64,000 bases of DNA, taken from contig AP026543.1 of NCBI GenBank assembly GCA_026075535.2, positions 2,542,001 to 2,606,000 of the forward strand, read 5' to 3'. The translations under genes were made by a program, and so were the position numbers. Origin of the DNA: Tricholoma matsutake. Taxonomy: Eukaryota; Basidiomycota; Agaricomycetes; Agaricales; Tricholomataceae. The notes under the pieces were generated by a model. The model ran no database searches. It worked only from the letters and a program-made list of their open reading frames with translations, and was not told where the DNA came from. Positions 46,491 through 57,472 of the stretch are shown one piece after another (position 1 is the stretch's first letter; every line of letters starts with the position of its first letter).

Positions 46491-46913
46491 TGTAAGGGGA
46501 CTAGGGGGGACTAGGGGGGGTGCCCTGTGTGTTTCTCCTATTTTTTATGTTCGTTCTATATTTTTCCTCACTTCATTTCCTTCTATTCTTCATTTTTGGT
46601 TTTATTACTAATTTCCATTTCTATCATGTTTGTGCATGTTGACAGTGTTATAATTAGAGGTGGAGCACCCCTTCCAACATCTACCCCTTGGTATGATGTC
46701 ATTTGGTGGCCTTGATCTGCCTATCTCTGCCTTTTCTATTTTTAGGTTATTATTTGATTTTTGCTGTCTTCACATATACTGGGCATTGGCAAAGGGATCC
46801 ATAGAGTTTTCTCTTCGGATTTCCCTTTGCTAGGTGCGCCCCCAATCCCTGTAATATGTAGTATAATTTTAACTTTGGATTTCCCTTTGCTAGAGGCTGA
46901 GGTTGCCCTTATA
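46491..46913 (+). repeat. Gypsy 2 5' LTR
   Basis: 423 bp. The first bases tandemly repeat ggggactaggg. A third copy of this LTR is at 56729-57167. No clear PBS is recognised directly after it (gtagaaaactctcc). Confidence 0.9.
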
Positions 46914-47077
46914 GTAGAAAACTCTCTCCTAAGGCCCGAAATCGTGAATGCACTGCCCAAAATAGGCAGGTATGGAGTGGACAACACTTCCCAAAGCTCA
47001 CAGACTCCCTAGACACCATTCCAGACAGTCCCACATTTACTGCGCTGCCATTTTCGCCAAACGCGCCCCCTAGCGAC

Positions 47078-48188
47078 ATGGATGCATCAGAGTGCCTCAA
47101 CACGCTTGAAAGTGACATTTCCGGAATATGCACACAAATCGATTCACTTAAATCTATGATTGAAAACTTCGTCAGGACCCTCCAGACTAACCCTATGACC
47201 AATATTCCCCCCATTGCAACTCCAAGTGCGCCAACAACGACACACCGCCAAACGTGCCCACTAAGGAGCGTGCCCAGATCAAACCATCTCCCCCCACCAA
47301 ATTTAATGGTGCATGTGTGCAGGGCCATGCATTCCTTAATTCCTGTGAGTTATACATCAGTCTCCAGTCGCATCAATTTGTCGATGAGGCTGCAAAAATT
47401 TATTGGGCCTTCACATACATGAAATCTGAATGTGCCTATCTCTACATGGACCATATTTTGCACCAAACTAAAGAGCTTGGTTCTCTACCTTTCTCCACTT
47501 GGGGTGACTTTCGAGCAGAGTTTGTATGCCACTTTTGTCCCCTCAATGAGTGCCACTGAGCAGTGACATGGCTCGAGTCATCCTCTTACCACCAGGCATG
47601 TTGATCTGTGGATGATTATATCGATGAGTTTAAGGATTTGGTGGACATGGCAGGATATGGGAGTGGGCTACCAGTGGTGGTGAAGTTCTGACGGGGCCTC
47701 AATCAAGAAATTTAGGACCAGATTGCACAGATGTTGGAAGGGTGCCCAGTGGACAATGATATCTATGCTTGATATGAAGCTGCTTCACTCTGTGACAACT
47801 CACAAATGCGGTGTTTAATGCTGCATTCCATGCTCCAAGTACCACTCATGCACCCTACACCTTCAATCAAACCCTTCCATGCCATAACCCCATTCCTGTT
47901 CATCAGACTCCCACACCAGCCATCAATGTCCCAGTACCAATGGATGTTGATGCGGCCCGCAGCCGTACGCATAGGTTGGATCTCTGCTACTGCTGTGGGG
48001 AAACTGTGCACAGGGCTGGAGCATGTCCCCATCATCAGGATATCTGCATGCTCACCCCCAAGGGGCGAGATGAACTCCTCCAAGACTTGTTGGCGCTTGC
48101 AGATGTCAAGGAAGCAAAGGATCAGGTTGCAGAGGAGATCAAGTCAGAAGTTGTAGAGGAGCAGGATTTTTCTATTCGCAGCAAGTGA
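47078..48188 (+). pseudogene. Gypsy 2 gag and zinc knuckle
   Basis: MDASECLNTLESDISGICTQ starts at 47078. The capsid part includes PPTKFNGACVQGHAFLNSCE and FSTWGDFRAEFVCHFCPLNE. Frames shift at about 47250 and 47560-47810. A CCHC knuckle, CYCCGETVHRAGAC, begins near 47985. A partial second copy of the start is at 57330. Confidence 0.8.
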
Positions 48189-49265
48189 ATCGTACACCCT
48201 CACTGCCTGTCCATAACCACTTTGAAGTCTTGTCAGTTGAATCCCCAGAGAATGAATCTATTTCTGTGACTGTTCCCCTCTCTGACCCTTTGAAGTTGGC
48301 TGAAGACATACCTGCTCTTCCCATCTCTCCCTCTGCTCCACACCCCAAAATTAAATCATGGGAGTGTAAACTACCACGCAAATATATTGTTGCGTCCACT
48401 CCCTCTACACATTCCTTGAACCTAGCAATCAAACTACAGACTACTGACACTGGACAGATACTCAGTGTCTCTGCGCTCCTGGACTCTGGTGCGACTGGTC
48501 TCTTTATCAATGCCCATCTTGCACAACAACATTGCCTGAATACTTGCTCACTCTCACATCCGATACCTGTTTATAATGTGGATTGGTCCCGAAATGAAGC
48601 TGGTGCCATCTGAGAGGTTGTAGACCTGGTCCTCTGTTACAAAGATCATAGTGAGTGTGCCCTTTTTGCTGTCACTCAATTAGGAAAGCAGAAGGTGATT
48701 TTGGGCTATCCATGGCTTTGAGACCATAACCCAGAGGTCGACTGGTGTACTGGGGAGGTTACCATGAGCCAATGTCCATCCCACTGTTGTACTTGTTTCA
48801 TGGAAGCCAGGCAAGAACATTGTGGACAGAGGGCCACAATACAATGTACTCAGAAGTGTCATGCCGGACCCCTACCTATACCTGAAGTGGAGTTAGAAGG
48901 GGTTCAGTTCCTGATCTGATGCTGGACTCGGATGATGATGATGAGGAGCCAGAGGAAGTGGAGGAAGGTGATCAGATCTTCTACACTGTGATTCATCCAT
49001 CACACGAGGTGTGTGCTACATCGAACATATCCCAATGCCTCACCGAGGCCTTCCACAAAAACAATGCTGCTAAATCCTCTACTAATTCCTTGCTTCCTCA
49101 TCTCCATGAGTTCATGGACATGTTCTCCAAGGAATCATTCAACTCTCTCCCTGTGCACAAGCTGTGGGATCACGTGATCGAACTCACCCCCAGTGCAACC
49201 CCTTCATTCTGCAAGGTCTATCCTCTCTCTCTGGAAGAACAGCGACAGCTTGACCAGTTCATCGA
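48189..49265 (+). pseudogene. Gypsy 2 protease and linker
   Basis: Protease site SVSALLDSGATGLFINAHLA near 48465-48520. An acidic linker (about 48919-48975) and the start of RT follow (HELTPSATPSF-like segment, SLEEQRQLDQFIDE, to about 49270). Stops occur near 48612, 48720 and 48918. Confidence 0.78.
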
Positions 49266-49580
49266 TGAGCAAGAGATGCTCACTATCATGAGGGCTCTGA
49301 AGAACTGGTGAGTAGATTTACTGGGATCACATATCCACATCCACACTGACCACAAAACCTTACAGAACTTTGACTTTCAGCACGACCTTTCCCAATGACA
49401 GGCTCGTTGGATGGAATACCTTTCTCAATATGAGTACTCTATCATGTACATTAATGGGGACAGAAATACAGTAGCTGATGCCCTCTAGAGACTACCCGAC
49501 TCCGTTGACACATTCCCCTGTTCCATCGTTATCTCAACTGTTTTTTCAATACGATCAGATCCAAAACTCATTGTGTGAGT
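49265..49580 (+). pseudogene. Foreign gypsy RNase H fragment inside gypsy 2
   Basis: After FIDEQ the frame jumps to EMLTIMRALKNW, HIHIHTDHKTLQNF and QARWMEYLSQYEYSIMYING, then ADAL. These belong to an RNase H of a different gypsy lineage. The native RT resumes at about 49740. Gypsy 2 has its own RNase H at 50429-50911, so this piece is extra. Confidence 0.75.
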
Positions 49581-49739
49581 GTAAGCATGTTGCTTACTAC
49601 AAAGCCTTCATTTGTAACATATATATTCTGTCCAATATAATCAACTAGTTGTTGATTATACTGCCTTTTAGTCAAAGGGTAAGTTGTAACTTGCTTCTTG
49701 GACAGAGCTGACCTCACTTACACCACCTGGCCTCTGGAC

Positions 49740-50911
49740 ATATGTGACCATCGAAGTCACTCATGGCTTCTCCCTTTTTCTTTGTCAAGAAGAAGGATGG
49801 CTGACTTCAACTGGTTCAAGACTACAGAAGGCTCAACGACATCATGGTCAAAACTTGCTACCCATTACCTCTCATCTCCAACCTTGTGAACCAGCTCCAT
49901 GGAGCCCAATACTTCACCAAGCTCAACGTCCATTGGGGCTACAATAATGTGAGGATAAAGGAGGGAGATGAGTGGAAGGCAGCCTTTCATACCAACCGTG
50001 GTCTTTTTGAACCGCTCGTCATGTTCTTTGGCCTTACTAACAGCCCTGCCACCTTTCAGACCATGATGAATGACATTTTCCACAACCTCATCCTTGAAGG
50101 TGTTGTTTGCATCTATCTCAATGACATCCTCATCTTCACTCGCATGGTTGAAGAGCACCGTCACATCATGCGCCTCATCCTAGAACGGCTTCAACAGTAC
50201 AAACTCTACCTTTGTCAGGACAAGTGCGAGTTTGAGAAGACCAAGATCGAGTACCTCAGCCTGATTATCTCAGAGGGTCAGGTGGAGATGGATCCTATCA
50301 AGGTGAACGGGGTCATGGCTTGGCCGACGCCCACAAACAAGAAAGAGGTGCAGTCTTTCCTGGGCTTCATCAATTTCTATCGGCATTTTATCAAGGATTT
50401 CTCACATCATGCATGACCACTGTTTGACTTGACAGGAAAGGAGGCATGGAGGTGGGATAATGCACAACAGGAGGTGTTTGAAAAGCTTAAGGAGATGGTC
50501 ACTTCTGCTCCCATTCTTACCTTTGCTGACAATTCGCATCCATTTCGTGTAGAAGCCAACAGTTCTGACTTTGCAACAGGCGCCGTGTTGTCTCAGCAGT
50601 CTCCGGAGGACCAGAAGTGGCATCCTGTTGCATTCTACTCCAAAAGCCTTAGTGCTGTAGAGCAAAACTATGAGATCCATGACAAGGAGATGTTGGCGAT
50701 AATGCGTGTGCTTGAGGAGTGGCGACACTTCCTCGAGGGTGCCCAACACAAGGTGGAAATTTGGACGGATCACAAGAATCTCGAGTACTTTATGATGGCC
50801 AAGAAATTGAACCGTCGTCAAGCTTGTTGGTCCCTGTATCTATCCAGATTCGACTTCTCCTTGCATCACCATCCAGGTTGCAGCATGGGGAAGACTGATG
50901 CCCTCTCCTGA
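49740..50911 (+). pseudogene. Gypsy 2 reverse transcriptase and RNase H
   Basis: RT: AQYFTKLNVHWGYNNVRIKE and MFFGLTNSPATFQTMMNDIF precede the active site VCIYLNDILIFTR, where the usual YLDD reads YLND. SFLGFINFYRHFIKDFSHHA follows, then TGA at 50414-50416. RNase H: FRVEANSSDFATGAVLSQQS, NYEIHDKEMLAIMRVLEEWR and IWTDHKNLEYFMMAKKLN, ending with TGA near 50909. Both stops fit lost CGA codons. The active-site Asn probably abolishes polymerase activity. Confidence 0.88.
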
Positions 50912-53390
50912 CGTGCAGACCATGGGGATGGCAGCGATGACAATCGAAACATTGTGTTGTTGCAGCCAGACCTGTTCACCAATCGGGCAATGAAAGGCAT
51001 TGCACCCCAGGGCAAGGAGTGGGACATCCTATGCAACATTTGTCACACAAACTGTAGCAGTTTATATGAGGATGTTGTTGCCCAAGCTGTTAAAGAACTG
51101 AGGAAGGGATCCACCCTTTCCTTGCATGCAGCAGAGTGGGCTGAAAAAGAGGACTTGTTGTATTTCAGGGATCGCATCTATGTCCCCAATGACCCAGACC
51201 TTCACTGGCACATCATATCCCAACACCATGACTCACAGATTGCTGGTCATCCTGGACGCTTGGAGCTCACCTCATGGAATTATTGGCGGCCACAAATGTC
51301 ATGGCTCATTGGTCAGTATTGTTGCACTTGTGACCTTTGTGTACACACCAAGATTCCTCATTGCAAACCCATTGGCAAGCTACACCCTCTTCCTGTTCCA
51401 GAGAGTCATTGGGATGTTGTCAGCATTGACTTTGTGGTGGTCGAATGGGTTTGATGCGGTGATGTGCACAGTTGATTCAGTGGGAGAACACGCTCACTTC
51501 ATTCCCACTCACACCACTGTCAGCACCCTGGGTGCCACCTGACTCTACCTCCACCATGTGTGGAAATTGCATGGACTTCCCAGCACTTTCCTCTCTGATC
51601 ATGGCCCTGAGCACCAGGACAATTGGGACAATCTTCTCCCCTTGGCCGAGTTTGGATACAACAACCATGTCCATGCTTCCATTCAACAGACCCCTTTCCT
51701 CTTAGACACTGGATGACATCCACACATGGGATTTGAACCTCGCCAAACTCCCTCACACATTGAGACGGTGAATGAGTTCACAGAACACATGTGGGATAGC
51801 TTGGAGGTAAGGCATGACTCAGGTATGGGTAACACTGTGTGTTTCTGCTTATGGGTATGCTCAGGTATGGGTACGGGTTTGGATTTCCGTACCCAAGGCA
51901 AAACCGTACCCGTACCCACAGTGTTATGGGTATCATGGTACCGGTCCAACGGTCACATGTTTTATCAAATGACTTTGTTGATCAACATCAACAACAACAA
52001 CAATGGCTCAACAACAACAACAATGGCTCAACAACAACAACAACTGCTACCAACATGCCCCCCTCATTCTAAATGTGAGTGGGGGGGGTGTTTTTTCTAC
52101 TAGACAACGATGACATGCCCCCCACATTCTAAATACAAGTGGGGGGTGTTTTTTCTACTAGGCAACAACAATGACAACTACTACCAACATGCCCCCCTCA
52201 TTCTAAATGCGAGTGGGGGGTGTTTTTTCTACTAGGCAACAACAACGACAACCACTACCAACATGCCCCCCTCATTCTAAATGCGAGTGGGGGGTGTTTT
52301 TCTACTAGGCAACAATGATGACAATGGCCCCCTCTAGTCGACAATGGCTGTGGCATCACCGCCACCACCCCCTCTCACTCACAAATGTGAGTTGGGGGTG
52401 TTTCTGGGTTTGTTTCACTCAGGAGCACCGTGCCACCACCACATGACTACCACCCCCTCTCGCTTGCAAACGCGAGGTGGGGGTGGTTCTTGGTCTGTTT
52501 CTCTTGCAATGGCTGCCACGTCATGACTACCACCCCATCTCACTTGCAAACATGAGGTGGGGGTGGTTCTTGGTCTGTTTCTCTCGCAATGGCCACCACA
52601 TCACCTCCACCACCCCCCCTCGCTCGCAATCATGAGTTGGGGGTGGTTCCCCATTGTATTTAGATATATTTAGAATTATAATAAATTATTAATGTCATAC
52701 TCATTGAAACCCACAGTAAAACCGCACCCGTAACCATAATGGGTATGGTGTTCACGGGTACGGGTACATGAAATTATACCCGAGTCACGCCCTACTTGGA
52801 GGAGGCAAAGGCAGCCTTAGCAAAGGTGAAGGATGAAGGACAATATGACACACTTTTACAACCAATGCCATTCTCCGACCCCTCAGTACAAGGTTGGTGA
52901 TTGAGTTTATCTTGACTCCAGTGACATCTCCACTATGCGTCCATCCAAGAAACTCGCTCATCGCTTGCTGGGACCTTTCCCCATTGTCAAGTGTGTTGGA
53001 ACACATGCCTATTGTCTATGCCTCCCAGCCTCCATGTCCAGACTCCACCCAGTCTTCCATGTCATCAAACTCCTTCCAGCTCCCCCAGATCCATTCCTGG
53101 GATGCCATTCACATCCACCACCACCACCTACAGTGATTGAGGGAGAACCCCAATACGAAGTCGAGTCAATCTTGGCCAGCCGGTTGCATTGAGAAAAACT
53201 CCAGTATTTGGTGCATTGGAAGGGTTATGGGTATGAGGAAAACTCATGGTTCAAAGAGTCCGATGTGAATGCCCTTCGGTTAGTCAAGGAATTCCACTGA
53301 TGGCACACTGCTGCACCACGTTGCATTCAAGTCACTGACTTTGGTCGTATGTGATTTCGAATGCATCGGGGCAATGCATCTTAGAGAGGG
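50912..53390 (+). pseudogene. Gypsy 2 integrase with chromodomain
   Basis: HHCC finger (HHDSQIAGHPGRLE, CCTCDLCVHTK), core Asp in DVVSIDFVVVEW, and SDHGPEHQ joined to DNLLPLAEFGYNNH (an internal deletion). The frame is interrupted by 51808-52794. It resumes with EEAKAALAKVKDEGQYDTLL, MRPSKKLAHRLLGPFPIVK (GPY/F region) and a chromodomain, YEVESILASRLH and VHWKGYGYEENSWF (about 53150-53250). Chromodomains guide integration to heterochromatin marks in chromoviruses. Confidence 0.82.
51808..52794. mobile_element. hAT-type non-autonomous element with internal minisatellite (copy 2)
   Basis: 987 bp. Ends TAAGGCATGACTCAGGTATG and (complement) TAGGGCGTGACTCGGGTAT. The perfect duplication CTTGGAGG lies at 51800-51807 and 52795-52802. 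The interior has about 70-bp units built on ccccctcattctaaatgcga/gtggggggtg with CAA tracts (52010-52320), then CCACC-rich units (52320-52640). It is the same family as 11450-13465. Confidence 0.92.
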
Positions 53391-53395
53391 GGTAA

Positions 53396-53830
53396 TGTAA
53401 GGGGACTAGGGGGGACTAGGGGGGGTGCCCTGTGTGTTTCTCCTATTTTTACGTTCATTCTATATTTTTCCTCACTTCATTTGCTTCTATTCTTCATTTT
53501 CTATGATGTTTCCGGATTTTATTACTAATTTCCCTTTCTATCATGTTTGTGCATGTTGACAGTTTTATATTTAGAGGCAGAGCACCCCTTCCAACATCTA
53601 CCCCTTGGTATGATGTCATTTGGCAGCCTTGATCTGCCTATCTCTGCCTTTTCTATTTTTAGGTTATTATTTGATTTTTGCTGTCTTCACATATACTGGG
53701 CATTGGCAAAGGGATCCTTAGAGTTTTCTCTTCAGATTTCCCTTTGCTAGGTGCGCCCTCAATCCCTGTAATATGTAGTATAATTTTAACTTTGGATTTC
53801 CCTTTGCTGAAGGCTGAGGTTGCCCTTATA
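53396..53830 (+). repeat. Gypsy 2 3' LTR
   Basis: 435 bp. A short purine stretch, agagagggggtaa, precedes it. It differs from the 5' LTR by small indels (for example an added tctatgatgtttccgg near 53499). Confidence 0.9.
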
Positions 53831-54093
53831 GGAGCTTCTCAATCGTTATGCTGCTGATCAGGCAACACTGCCAGGATGTGGTGTAGACACTGGAGATTTG
53901 GCATTGGGACCTGCCAGGACTGCAGAGTGCCAAGTCGCAGATAGTAGGAGAGATCTCATTGCTAGTGCAACAGTATCAAGCTGAACTGAGACGAAGGGGA
54001 GCCATATAACTACACATATGATTTTACATGTAGTAGTCTACATATCACTTGTGAACAATGTTTGTTTGGGGAATACAGATGCAAGAATAAAAA

Positions 54094-55379
54094 TCAAGCC
54101 ATTGTGGTGATGTCAGCAGGAAACCCACAGTGCTCCACCAACTGCTTCTCAAGCCACTTCTTACATATAACATTGCGCTGCAGCAACATATATGTATCTG
54201 CTTCTGTTGTGTCAGCTTTGAACAGGTCAATCAGTGCAATCATGCATGCATCATCCAAGTGCGTCTCGATCTCCTGGAGACGAGCCATGGCTTTAGCATG
54301 ACATTCTGGAGAGGTATCGCGGATGTGCTCCTGAGGTTGTACAAGACTATGCTCGATAGTTTTGTTAAATGTTTCCAATGAATCCTTGATGCCATTCAAC
54401 GCAACCGCACCTGGAACAGTGGAGCGCTGTTTCTTTCCTGCTGCTGCTGAGGACCAGCCTGATTGGCTGGCATCCAGTGCTGAGTATTTACATTTTGAGG
54501 AGGTGGATGAAGATCCTGTGGTGTGTTCAATTTGTTGTAATGAAGATGGAGGTGGCAGGTCATGATGACTGGATCCAACAGATGGTGGAGGTGAAGAAGG
54601 TGGAGGTGGTGTAGATGAAGGAACAGTAGGAGGCTGAATAACAGGTGTTTGCAGAGCAGATGTATTGACAGGAGTCTCCTCATCGCTGATTGGTTCAGGA
54701 GGCATAGTTGAAACCGCACTAGAAGCACCCCGTGCTTGATCAGATGGTCAGAAAGCATGGGTTCCCTTTCCAAGGCCAGGCATGAGTGCCAACATAATAT
54801 GGTAGAGACGAAATCCCTTGTTTGTGTACATCTTGGTGCCATCATGTTTCTGCAACTAAATCAGTGGCACAATCAGACAAGATTAATGTACAATGTACCG
54901 TAATGTATGCCTTCCAAGCATCCACTTCACCTATGCTGATATTCATTCCTTTTTCATCATCCCAACTAAAACCAGATAACCCTTTCAGAGTTGTGACAGT
55001 GTTGTAGGCAGTCCGAAGCTGGAGAGAATTGGTTGATCATTGAAGATCAAGAAGTCCAGAGAGCTGTATGCACCCGTGAATATTTAGATTTACAGGCTTT
55101 GGCAGTCTTAGGAGCACCCATTCCATGATGCAATGCCATCTCTGCAACCAGCACGTTCCAGACAGCTGGCTTAAAGTTGGTGCCATCTGCTGCAGCATCC
55201 TTTTTAAAGCAAAGGAAAGTGATCATTCTTTCCTCATCAGCGGGGGACCAGTGACACTGAGGGGCAGCAGCAGCAGCACTGGCAGCAACATTGGCAGCAG
55301 GCAGAGGCCTAGGGGGACTGTTAGATGAATGGCATGTATGCATGATGACAAGTTGTTCAATGCAAGCCTGAGTCAGCAT
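54094..55379 (-). pseudogene. Harbinger accessory Myb/SANT-like protein gene
   Basis: Convergent with the transposase. Exon 55379-55047 has the trihelix/Myb-like domain: HWSPADEERMITFLCFKKDA, GTNFKPAVWNVLVAEMALHH and PKTAKACKSKYSRVH. Downstream, separated by introns and stops (54706-55046), a Ser/Pro-rich linker is followed by a C-terminal helical region (SLETFNKTIEHSLVQPQEHI, AKAMARLQEIETHLDD, LFKADTTEADTYMLLQRN), ending at 54097. Two-gene Harbinger elements use such a protein to bind the ends and bring in the transposase. Intactness is uncertain. Confidence 0.8.
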
Positions 55380-55735
55380 GTGGCATACTGATGTTCACAT
55401 GCCATCATATTCGGCATCACTCAGCAGACAATGAGGTCTGTGAGAATTTGCTGAATTTCTGTTACTGACCACCCTCTAATACATCCAAAATTTTGCAAAA
55501 TCTTACTTGTGACCCAAAATGGCAATAACAACATTTTGCAACCCAAAAACCTCTCTATGTTGGATTTTTGGAATGGCCCTAGGTATTTTTCTGAGCCTCG
55601 AGACATTTATTTTCTTTCCTCAAACTGAAACAATCCTACTGGCTGGACCGGGCTGCTCAGTGGATGACATGGCACGGATGGTGCCATTCAGCAGCAAATA
55701 ATCAAAATGCTTACCTAATATTGCCACTGTGCACA
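55380..55735. other. Region beside the Harbinger Myb gene
   Basis: Probably the 5' part of the Myb-like gene or the Harbinger terminus. No terminal inverted repeat could be matched to the 45.0-45.35 kb flank. Confidence 0.35.
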
Positions 55736-56343
55736 AAGAGGGCCGACCATTTGATGACCCTCCCCTCCCTCGCTGCGCTCAGGGGGTCCCCCAAACTGGG
55801 TCATCTCAGGTCGGCACGCTAAAGCCTCGTTCGTGCATTGATGACAAGCTGGGCCCCTTTGTGGCCTTGTTGGGGGGGGGGGGGGGGTCATGAGCACCAT
55901 GTGAAATCCAAACCCTAACCAAACCTTAACTGAACCCTAACTGCTAACCTGGTATGCCCCCCGGTGGTGTGGGAATATTGCTAATACTGAGATGAGGCTT
56001 CTAATGAGAAAGGTAGCTTGCAAAATGAGGGGTTCTAACTAGAAGAATATTTTGCAAAATGGTCTTCTAATGCTCAACATATTTTGCATACACCTTTGTG
56101 TTATAGTAGAAGGGTATTTTGCAAGATACTGCCATTCTCTGGTGTCGCTACAACATCTGGTCCAAAGAAGAGAAAGGGAACGAGAATGGAATATTTTCCA
56201 GGTGACATATCTGCACTGTAGATAATCTGCTGCTATCTCAACCTTGAGATACCCAGCTCATCAGACAGTTGAGACAGGCAAAGATAATAAATCTCTCTTG
56301 CTATATCAAGGCCTGTGATGGCTGTTGTAAGATATCCAGCCTA
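55736..56343. other. Unassigned region with G16 tract and telomere-like words
   Basis: A run of 16 G (55872-55887) is followed at 55911-55950 by degenerate CCCTAA-type words (aaccctaaccaaaccttaac). Repeated words ttttgcaaaat/gcaaaatg occur at 56010-56130. No gene. Confidence 0.5.
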
Positions 56344-56389
56344 TCATATGCCTATCTCACACTCGGATAAATGGCAGAAAATGCAGTGA

Positions 56390-56728
56390 GTGATGGACAG
56401 CATCAGAGCAGTCACATTCCTAATGGAGGATGCATACACCCTACATATAGCTGACAGCATCACTGACATAGTCAAGAAAAAGATAGAAGAGCAAGTAGAA
56501 TCCCTTGGGGCAAGTGTAGAAAACATGAGGTATGTGGTGGAACATGTCAGAGAGGCTGTGAAGATGATCACAGGTAAGATGGATGGCTTTGCCAATGGTT
56601 TTCAGGAATCTGCTGACCAGCTTGCACAAGCCACACACAAGCTCATGGAAAAAACCATGGAATCCACAAACAAAGCAACACCAGCAAGCCCCAACAACCT
56701 ATGTGACAATTGTACAGCAACAGGTGAA
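56390..56728 (+). CDS. Coiled-coil gag-like fragment (unrecognised)
   Basis: An open frame of about 113 codons is cut off by an LTR at 56729. It is helical and coiled-coil prone (DIVKKKIEEQVESLGASVEN, FANGFQESADQLAQATHKL). It resembles N-terminal gag/ORF1-type proteins found with Agaricomycete retroelements, but no diagnostic motif is seen. The element it belongs to is not known. Confidence 0.4.
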
Positions 56729-57167
56729 TGTAAGGGGACTATGGGGTGCCCTGTGTGTTTCTCCTATTTTTTATGTTTGTCCTATATTTTTCCTCACTTC
56801 ATTTCCTCCTATTCTTTATTTTCTATGATTTTTCCTCATTTTATTACTAATTTCCCTTTCTATCACATTTGTGCATGTTGACAGTTTTATATTTAGAGGT
56901 GGAGTACCCTTCCAACATCTACCCCTTGGTATGATGTCATTCAGCAGCCTTGATCTGCCTATCTCTGCCTTTTCTATTTTTAGGCTATTATTTGATTTTT
57001 GCAATCTTCACATATACTAGGCATTGGCAAAGGGGTCCTTAGAGTTTTCTCTTCAAATTTCTCTTTGCTAGGCATGCCTCCACTCCCTGTAATATGTACC
57101 ATAATTTTAACTTTGGATTTCCCTTTGCTAGTCCACTAATTAAGTGGCCTCTAAGGTTGCCCTTATA
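56729..57167 (+). repeat. Third copy of the gypsy 2 LTR
   Basis: 439 bp, TGTAAGGGGACTATGG to TTGCCCTTATA. It is followed by the same leader as gypsy 2 (gtagaaaactct...) and a gag start. Confidence 0.9.
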
Positions 57168-57472
57168 GTAGAAAACTCTTTTCTAAGGCCCAAAATTGTG
57201 AATGCACTGCCCAAGATAGGCAGGTATGGAGTGGACAACACTTCCCAGAGCTCCATAGACTAACACACCATTCCCGAGACTCCCGCCTTCAGTGCGCCAC
57301 CATTTTTGCTTAACGTGCTGCCTAGCACCATGGATGCATCAGAGCACCTCGACTCGGTTGAAAGCGATGTTACTGGAATATGCATGCAAATCAATTTGCT
57401 TAGATCTACGATCGAAAACTTTGTCAGAACCCTTCAGACTAGCTCCACAACCAATATTCCCCCCATTATGAC
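57168..57472 (+). pseudogene. Leader and gag start of a second gypsy 2-family copy
   Basis: ATG at 57330 opens MDASEHLDSVESDVTGICMQ, parallel to the gag at 47078. The copy is cut at 57472 by sequence beginning TAGGGTGTAACATGGG. Confidence 0.8.

Larger units (their letters stand above)
46491..53830 (+). mobile_element. Ty3/gypsy chromovirus element 2
   Basis: LTRs (TGTAAGGGGACTAGG...TTGCCCTTATA) lie at 46491-46913 and 53396-53830, with the perfect target duplication GGAGC at 46486-46490 and 53831-53835. The order is gag, CCHC, protease, RT, RNase H, integrase and chromodomain. The coding part is broken by multiple TGA stops, a foreign RNase H insert (about 49265-49560) and a hAT-type element (51808-52794). 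Confidence 0.93.
45351..54009 (+). pseudogene. PIF/Harbinger transposase (DDE_Tnp_4), split by gypsy 2
   Basis: Exons 45351-46490 and 53836-54009 join in frame across the gypsy insertion (...DDEDIQE/LLNRYAADQ...). ATG at 45351 (MDREQHRRFLTQ). The HTH-like region (LLEEQLAIFLYRCTTGLSI) precedes an intron at about 45720-45768. The catalytic Asp lies in GAIGALDGTHFDCSG, the second Asp in WEGSITDSTMF and the Glu in SACNIVEGIFGILKNWF. A second intron lies near 46239-46286. A TGA at about 46047 and a one-base shift near 46420, plus another near 53975, disable it. It would have cut DNA together with the Myb-like partner encoded at 54097-55379. Confidence 0.88.
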
